Shown: positions 37,887 to 40,781 of the stretch, one piece after another
Position numbering within the stretch: position 1 is the stretch's first letter
How the letters are laid out: each line of letters opens with the position of its first letter
Assembly: GCA_944376265.1 (NCBI GenBank)
Contig: CALWCD010000014.1
Span: 1-40,781 of the forward strand
Source: an uncultured Clostridia bacterium
GTDB lineage: Bacteria; Bacillota; Clostridia; Oscillospirales; Acutalibacteraceae
DNA length: 40,781 nt
Direction: 5' to 3'
Translations under genes and position numbers: made by a program
Notes under the pieces: generated by a model
Told to the model about the DNA's origin: nothing
The model's database searches: none
The model's input: only the letters and a program-made list of their open reading frames with translations

Positions 37887-39464
37887 ATGAAGCTGGACCG
37901 CAACGCGCTGCAAGAGCTGGGGGCAAAGGGGTACGCCCTGCCCCAGTACCATCGGGAGAAGATGGTGAAGGCCACAGTGGAGGAGCCCGCCTGGCTCCAT
38001 TTCGGAGCCGGCAACCTGTTCCGTGCCTTTCCCGCTGTGCTCAGCCAGCGGCTCCTGGACCAGGGGCTGACAGAGAAGGGCGTCATCTGCTGCGAGGGGT
38101 ACGACGGGGAAGTGGTCACCAAGTTCCTGCGTCCCTACGATGACCTGACTCTGGTGGTGAGCCTTCTGGCGGACGGAACCATGGAAAAGGAAGTGGTGGG
38201 CTCCATCGCGGAGAGCCTGACCCTTCCGGAGGATACCGCCCGTGTGGCGGAGATCCTGAAGGCGCCTTCTCTGCAGATGGTGTCCTTCACCATTACGGAA
38301 AAGGGCTATGCTGTGCGGGGCGGCAACGGGGAGCTGCTGCCTTACATCCAGGCGGATTTGGAACGGGCTCCCCAGGAGAGCAAAAGCTTTCTGGGCAAGC
38401 TGGTCTGGTGCTGCCTGGAGCGGTTTGCCAGCTGCGGGGCGCCCTTGGCCCTGGTGTCCATGGACAACTGCTCCCACAATGGGGCCAAGCTGCGGGAGGC
38501 CTTTTTCCAGATCCTGGATGGCTGGAAAGAGCAGGGGTATGTCTCGGAGGAGGCCTATGAGTACGCTCAGACAAAGCTCTCCTTCCCCTGGAGCATGATC
38601 GACAAGATCACCCCCCGGCCTCACGAGAGCGTTCAGAATGCCTTGGCGGCGGACGGACTGGAGGGTATGGAGATCCAGGTGACGGAGAAAAACACCTACA
38701 TCGCCCCCTTTGTCAACACGGAAAAGCCCCAGTACCTGGTCATTGAGGACGATTTCCCCAACGGACGTCCTCCCCTGGAAAAGGCCGGGGTGCTCTTCAC
38801 CACCCGGGAGACGGTGAACGCGGTGGAGAGCATGAAGGTGTGCACCTGCCTGAATCCGCTCCACACGGCGCTGGCCATTTTCGGCTGCCTGCTGGGCCAC
38901 ACCTCCATTGCCAAGGAGATGGCCGACGAGGACCTGAAGGCTTTGGTTACCCAGATGAGCAGCCAGGAGGGAATGCCTGTGGTGGTGGACCCGGGCGTCA
39001 TCGATCCCCAGGCGTTTCTCCAGGAAGTGCTCACCCAGCGGTTCCCCAATCCCTTTATCCCCGACACCCCCCAGCGCATTGCCACGGACACCTCCCAGAA
39101 GCTGCCCATCCGCTTTGGAGTGGACATCCAGCGCCATTGGGAGCGGGGCACGGCCGGCGGGCTGAAGCTGATGCCCCTGGTGCTGGCAGGCTGGCTGCGG
39201 TACCTGAAAGGCGTGGACGACCAAGGGGCCGCCTTCCAGTGCTCTTCCGATCCTCGCCTGGCTGAATTCCAGCCGATGGTGCAAAAGCTTAGCTTCGGGA
39301 TCGTCGCCACCCCGGAAAGTTTCGGGGGCATGCTGGAGGATAAAACCGTCTGGGGCGTGGACCTGAAGGAAGTGGGTCTGGACACCCTGGTGGTGGACTA
39401 TTTCAATCAGCTGAACCAAGGCCCCGGCGCGGTCCGGAAGGTTCTGCGAAAATACCTTGCCTGA
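37887..39464 (+). CDS. uxuB: Fructuronate reductase (mannitol dehydrogenase family)
   Basis: A 525-residue long-chain polyol dehydrogenase-family protein: H-F-G-A-G-N-L-F-R-A-F at the N-terminus (nucleotide binding), S-M-D-N-C-S-H-N-G near the middle, F-P-W-S-M-I-D-K-I-T-P-R and the conserved K-V-C-T-C-L-N-P-L-H-T-A. With uxuA in the same operon, fructuronate reductase (fructuronate to mannonate) is the best assignment. It could also act as a tagaturonate reductase. GGGAGG lies before the ATG. A strong terminator ends the operon. Confidence 0.9.
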   Translation: MKLDRNALQELGAKGYALPQYHREKMVKATVEEPAWLHFGAGNLFRAFPAVLSQRLLDQGLTEKGVICCEGYDGEVVTKFLRPYDDLTLVVSLLADGTMEKEVVGSIAESLTLPEDTARVAEILKAPSLQMVSFTITEKGYAVRGGNGELLPYIQADLERAPQESKSFLGKLVWCCLERFASCGAPLALVSMDNCSHNGAKLREAFFQILDGWKEQGYVSEEAYEYAQTKLSFPWSMIDKITPRPHESVQNALAADGLEGMEIQVTEKNTYIAPFVNTEKPQYLVIEDDFPNGRPPLEKAGVLFTTRETVNAVESMKVCTCLNPLHTALAIFGCLLGHTSIAKEMADEDLKALVTQMSSQEGMPVVVDPGVIDPQAFLQEVLTQRFPNPFIPDTPQRIATDTSQKLPIRFGVDIQRHWERGTAGGLKLMPLVLAGWLRYLKGVDDQGAAFQCSSDPRLAEFQPMVQKLSFGIVATPESFGGMLEDKTVWGVDLKEVGLDTLVVDYFNQLNQGPGAVRKVLRKYLA

Positions 39465-39474
39465 ATCACTGCGT

Positions 39475-39517
39475 AAAAAGCTCTCCTTCCCCCAGCGGGG
39501 AGGGAGGGCTTTTTTTC
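39475..39517 (+). terminator. Terminator of the uxu operon
   Basis: AAAAAGC with GCTTTTT outside and CTCCTTCCCC with GGGGAGGGAG inside (with wobbles), ending in T7. The following 39518-39690 contains no gene that I can see. Confidence 0.85.
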
Positions 39518-39691
39518 AAAAATCCGGTCAAACAGTTTCTGCGGAGAAAAAACTTTCGGAGTCCGGGGAGAATAGTATGGAAGAGGCCCAGGGTTCTGAC
39601 ACGGAAAGCTGGCCGGAGAGGGCGTAAAACGGAAGAAAATGCGGATTTCCCGAAAAAATCTGGAAAAAAAGAGGAAATGTGCCGCGGTTTG

Positions 39692-39700
39692 TGCTATAAT
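39692..39700 (+). promoter_or_regulatory. Extended -10 promoter of glmM
   Basis: TGCTATAAT: perfect -10 TATAAT (39695-39700) with the TG extension. The -35 region has no good match. Confidence 0.65.
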
Positions 39701-39751
39701 CACTCTGACGAGAAACCCCTTCTATTTCACTTAATTCAGGAGGTACCCACA

Positions 39752-40781
39752 ATGGGACGTTATTTCGGAACAGACGGCTTCCGTGGCGAAGCCAACATCA
39801 ACCTGACAGCAGACCACGCCTACAAGGTAGGCAGGTTCCTGGGCTGGTATTATAACGAGAAGCGGGCGCGGGCCGTGGAAGAGGGGAGAGCCGCCAAGGA
39901 AGGCTCTGCCCGAATTGTCATCGGCAAGGATACCCGCCGGTCCAGCTATATGTTCGAGTATGCCCTGGTGGCCGGCCTGGTGGCCTCCGGCGCGGATGCC
40001 TATATGCTCCACGTCACCACCACGCCCTCCGTGGCCTATATCGCCCGGGTGGACGACTTCGACTGCGGCATCATGATCTCCGCCAGCCACAACCCCTACT
40101 ACGACAACGGCATCAAGCTGATCAACGACCAGGGGGAGAAGATGGACGAGGAGACCATCTCCCTGGTGGAGGACTACCTGGACGGCAAGCTGGTGGCCTT
40201 TGGCCAGGAGTGGCCGGAGCTGCCCTTTGCCCATAAAGAAAAGATCGGCTGCACGGTGGACTATGTGTCCGGCCGGAACCGGTATATCGGCTACCTGATC
40301 TCCCTGGGCATGTACTCCTTCCGTGGGGTGAAGGTGGGCCTGGACTGCGCCAACGGCTCCAGCTGGAACATCGCCAAGGCGGTGTTTGACGCTCTGGGCG
40401 CCGACACCTATGTCATCAACAACCAGCCCAACGGCTTGAACATCAACAACGATGCCGGCTCCACCCACATTGAGGGATTGCAGAAGTTCGTGGTGGAGAA
40501 GGGTCTGGACGTGGGCTTCGCCTACGACGGCGACGCGGACCGGTGCCTGTGCGTGGACGAGAAGGGCAACGTGGTCAGCGGGGACCACATTCTGTATATC
40601 TACGGCCGCTACATGAAGGAGCGGGGCAAGCTGGTGACCAACACCGTGGTGACCACCGTCATGTCCAACTTCGGCCTGTACAAGGCCTTTGACGAGCTGG
40701 GCATCGACTACGCCAAGACCAAGGTGGGCGACAAGTACGTGTACGAGTATATGCAGCAGAGCGGCGCCCGGATCGGCGGGG
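39752..40781 (+). CDS. glmM: Phosphoglucosamine mutase, N-terminal part
   Basis: The first ~343 residues; the gene runs past the window end. GlmM converts glucosamine 6-phosphate to glucosamine 1-phosphate for peptidoglycan precursor synthesis. It opens with M-G-R-Y-F-G-T-D-G-F-R-G-E-A, the phosphohexomutase start. The catalytic serine is S112 in I-S-A-S-H-N-P, and the magnesium loop D-G-D-A-D-R lies at 259-264. The ATG at 39752 has AGGAGG 8 nt upstream. The frame stays intact to the last base. Confidence 0.96.
   Translation, partial: MGRYFGTDGFRGEANINLTADHAYKVGRFLGWYYNEKRARAVEEGRAAKEGSARIVIGKDTRRSSYMFEYALVAGLVASGADAYMLHVTTTPSVAYIARVDDFDCGIMISASHNPYYDNGIKLINDQGEKMDEETISLVEDYLDGKLVAFGQEWPELPFAHKEKIGCTVDYVSGRNRYIGYLISLGMYSFRGVKVGLDCANGSSWNIAKAVFDALGADTYVINNQPNGLNINNDAGSTHIEGLQKFVVEKGLDVGFAYDGDADRCLCVDEKGNVVSGDHILYIYGRYMKERGKLVTNTVVTTVMSNFGLYKAFDELGIDYAKTKVGDKYVYEYMQQSGARIGG

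Noticed and set aside
37317-39419. 700-codon minus-strand frame over uxuB and copy B
   Set aside because: Antisense to two well-supported genes; no ribosome site and no domain.
1-40781. Mobile elements, CRISPR arrays, tRNA or rRNA genes, toxin-antitoxin pairs
   Set aside because: I found no transposase or integrase gene, no regularly spaced direct repeats, no cloverleaf with a TTCGA-type loop, and no paired small toxin/antitoxin frames.

Overview
The window looks like a chromosomal segment of a gut-type Clostridia bacterium, most likely Oscillospiraceae. The reasons are GC-rich coding sequence, AGGAGG-type ribosome sites, sigma-A promoters with 17-nt spacers, and Firmicutes-type content: a DUF1292 protein, LCP wall ligases, PduL used as a phosphotransacylase, QueH, a type III pantothenate kinase, and FeoA/FeoB with a small Cys-rich partner. 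The taxonomy is inferred from gene content only. I see no prophage, insertion sequence, CRISPR array or tRNA.

Layout. 1-930: the 3' end of a Gfo/Idh/MocA oxidoreductase, a bidirectional terminator, a structured non-coding stretch, and a DUF1292 gene on the minus strand. 1055-2355: a 21-bp palindrome, a consensus promoter, about 1.2 kb without a credible ORF, and a perfect terminator. I read this as a large non-coding RNA gene. 2412-7256: envelope genes (HD-domain protein, GtrA, two tandem LCP ligases, a nucleotidyltransferase). 7299-7510: a probable minus-strand small RNA gene. 7530-10066: secG, a GNAT acetyltransferase and a PLP-dependent gamma-lyase-family protein. 10120-12726: the minus-strand feoA-feoB-Cys-rich iron operon, with a terminator-containing leader and a palindromic site at its promoter. 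12787-16716: coaX, a flippase-like membrane protein, a uracil-DNA glycosylase, pduL and a flavin-fold protein. 16756-20094: a phosphotransferase, prfC, an unlisted 26-residue membrane ORF and a YuiD/DUF212 membrane protein.

20216-23990: an operon of queH, an amidohydrolase, an uncharacterised nuclease-like protein, a VanZ-RDD fusion and an orphan 89-residue protein. 23998-29187: a five-gene oligopeptide/nickel-type ABC importer whose only visible promoter is separated from the first gene by a 17-bp terminator hairpin. 29401-31923: a membrane-anchored orphan protein (again behind a leader terminator) and citramalate synthase. 32003-33380: an exported coiled-coil M23 peptidase. 33432-39464: an AraC regulator followed by a hexuronate operon, uxuA, two Gfo/Idh/MocA genes and uxuB. 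39692-40781: the 5' part of glmM.

The main points beyond routine annotation are the large RNA at 1116-2355, the minus-strand small RNA at 7299-7476, the structured RNA at 371-585, three promoter-terminator-gene leaders (feo, the ABC importer and the 29560 gene), and a hexuronate operon that carries two sugar oxidoreductases between its dehydratase and its reductase.
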